Shown here: in pieces, positions 14,036-14,739 of the stretch
How positions within the stretch are numbered: the stretch's first letter is position 1
Layout: every line of letters begins with the position of its first letter
Source: an uncultured Lachnospiraceae bacterium
Lineage (GTDB): Bacteria > Bacillota > Clostridia > Lachnospirales > Lachnospiraceae
Assembly: GCA_947177515.1 (NCBI GenBank)
Contig: CAMWUU010000038.1
Span: forward strand, 1-14,739
Length of the DNA stretch: 14,739 nt
Direction: 5' to 3'
Made by a program: the position numbers and the translations under genes
Notes under the pieces: generated by a model
Databases searched by the model: none
Told to the model about the DNA's origin: nothing
Seen by the model: only the letters and a program-made list of their open reading frames with translations

Positions 14036-14452
14036 TTACAGTAAAACCAAGATACGGAACAACTGTGCCACAGCAAGGAACGGCACAAAAGGAACTTGGT
14101 ATCCCCGTCCTTTCCTAAAAAAAATCAGTATTCCCGCCGAGAAAACCGCACAGAAAAACAAGCCGGTCAAAAATAATTCCATATTTTTCCAAAATCCAAG
14201 TAGCATCCCCGTCACTGCCAATAAAAACCCATCCCCCATCCCAATCTGTCCCCGCGAAATTTTACCAACAGCACAGATAAGAAAACCAGAAAGCAGTCCC
14301 GCCCCTCCTGCCACAATCCCCCCATCCCAAAGCAGGCGGAAGAGAACCGCCGCACCAAGCACCAGCACAAGTACTGGCACAGAAAGGCTTTTCTTACGTA
14401 TATCCACAATTCCAAAACCAACCAGTAAAACCAGGACAATCCCTTCTTTCAT
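14036..14452 (-). CDS. A24-family prepilin peptidase (TadV/CpaA-like)
   Basis: The ATG at 14452 follows GGAGGGG; a TTG five codons upstream is weaker. It is a short form of 138 residues, nearly all hydrophobic, with about five transmembrane segments. The two catalytic aspartates are visible: D17 in GIVDIRKKSLSVP, and D74 in the GxGD motif IGMGDGF. A conserved end QVPFVPFLA follows. It lacks the N-methylation domain of larger PilD enzymes, as in TadV/CpaA. It should cut the leader peptides of Flp pilin and TadE-like proteins at the cytoplasmic membrane face. It begins 15 nt after the preceding gene's stop, so it is cotranscribed. Confidence 0.92.
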   Translation of the reverse strand: MKEGIVLVLLVGFGIVDIRKKSLSVPVLVLVLGAAVLFRLLWDGGIVAGGAGLLSGFLICAVGKISRGQIGMGDGFLLAVTGMLLGFWKNMELFLTGLFFCAVFSAGILIFFRKGRGYQVPFVPFLAVAQLFRILVLL

Positions 14453-14467
14453 ATCCCCTCCACACAA

Positions 14468-14739
14468 TTAGTACTCCAAATATTTTCCTTTCGCACAACG
14501 GCTACATGGCCGATATGCTAAAGCTTCCGAAAACAGTATTTTTTTCACTGTCCGCTTGATTTTGCCACAATCACGGCTCGCATGGTAATGGGTTCCCGTT
14601 TTTGTAACCCATACCGTATCGGGCGGCACATCCTTTTTCAAACATCCCTCACAGGGGTAGTACTTCCCGCCATACTGGTTTCTTTTATCTGCAATCCCCC
14701 CACTCTTTGTTTTCTCCACACTTAACCGTATATAGGAAC
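14468..14739 (-). CDS. C-terminal part of a Tad-locus protein with paired Cys-x-x-Cys modules
   Basis: The frame is open to the right edge; an internal GTG at 14719 has no ribosome binding site, so the gene continues outside the window. The visible tail reads DKRNQYGGKYYPCEGC, then VWVTKTGTHYHASRDCGKIK, and a final AYRPCSRCAKGKYLEY. I take it as the end of one module (PCEGC) followed by a full second module that opens with TKTGTHYHASRDC and closes with PCSRC. The His and Cys spacing suggests a small metal-binding or disulfide-bonded fold. Tails like this occur, in my recollection, at the end of large TadE-family-like extracellular proteins in Clostridia. The stop lies 15 nt before the prepilin peptidase. 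Confidence 0.7.
   Translation of the reverse strand, partial: SYIRLSVEKTKSGGIADKRNQYGGKYYPCEGCLKKDVPPDTVWVTKTGTHYHASRDCGKIKRTVKKILFSEALAYRPCSRCAKGKYLEY

Overview
The window looks like chromosome from a low-to-mid GC Bacillota of the class Clostridia, most likely Lachnospiraceae. The reasons are the dnaX-ybaB-recR block, strong AGGAGG-type ribosome binding sites, several TTG/GTG starts, a Tad-like locus with TadE-type proteins and an FHA protein, and debris of a Bacillota-type conjugative element. This placement is inference from gene content; no rRNA gene or marker search supports it. From about 2.3 kb to the right end every convincing gene is on the minus strand.

Left part (1-2330), accessory and decayed. 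The minus strand carries the broken C-terminus of what looks like a VirD4-type conjugation coupling protein, followed by a small gene running off the left edge. Facing them on the plus strand is a small cassette: a putative immunity-type gene (387-1091), a short fragment resembling the tail of a polymorphic toxin (1135-1344), and a second putative immunity-type gene (1362-1745) that ends at a clear rho-independent terminator. Next come a remnant of a sigma-like/HTH protein typical of conjugative elements (1911-2092) and a perfect 15-bp inverted repeat (2177-2216).

Middle part (2330-7500), core housekeeping. Read right to left, the order is an M15 D,D-carboxypeptidase-like lipoprotein, dnaX (clamp-loader tau/gamma), a YbaB/EbfC nucleoid protein, recR, and a membrane protein with two transmembrane helices between long coiled coils. 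Spacing from dnaX onward is very tight (12-42 nt), so this is almost certainly one operon linking replication and recombination repair to an uncharacterised membrane coiled-coil protein.

Next part (7581-11708). Read right to left, glpK (glycerol kinase) has its own good promoter inside the end of the upstream gene. It is followed by a rhomboid protease with a long N-terminal cytosolic region, a flavodoxin-like/SCP2 fusion protein that overlaps the rhomboid gene, and a conserved-looking 89-residue protein.

Right part (11693-14739), end of a Tad/Flp-type pilus or secretion locus. It holds the C-terminus of a large protein with paired Cys-x-x-Cys motifs, a small A24 prepilin peptidase, a TadE-like pseudopilin, a 250-bp intergenic region with two 101-102-bp tandem repeats and a perfect 12-bp hairpin, and an FHA-domain protein with Thr-rich motifs before the FHA domain that could be phosphorylated. 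The least explained items are the intergenic tandem repeat, the decayed mobile-element cassette on the left, and the recR-linked membrane coiled-coil protein.
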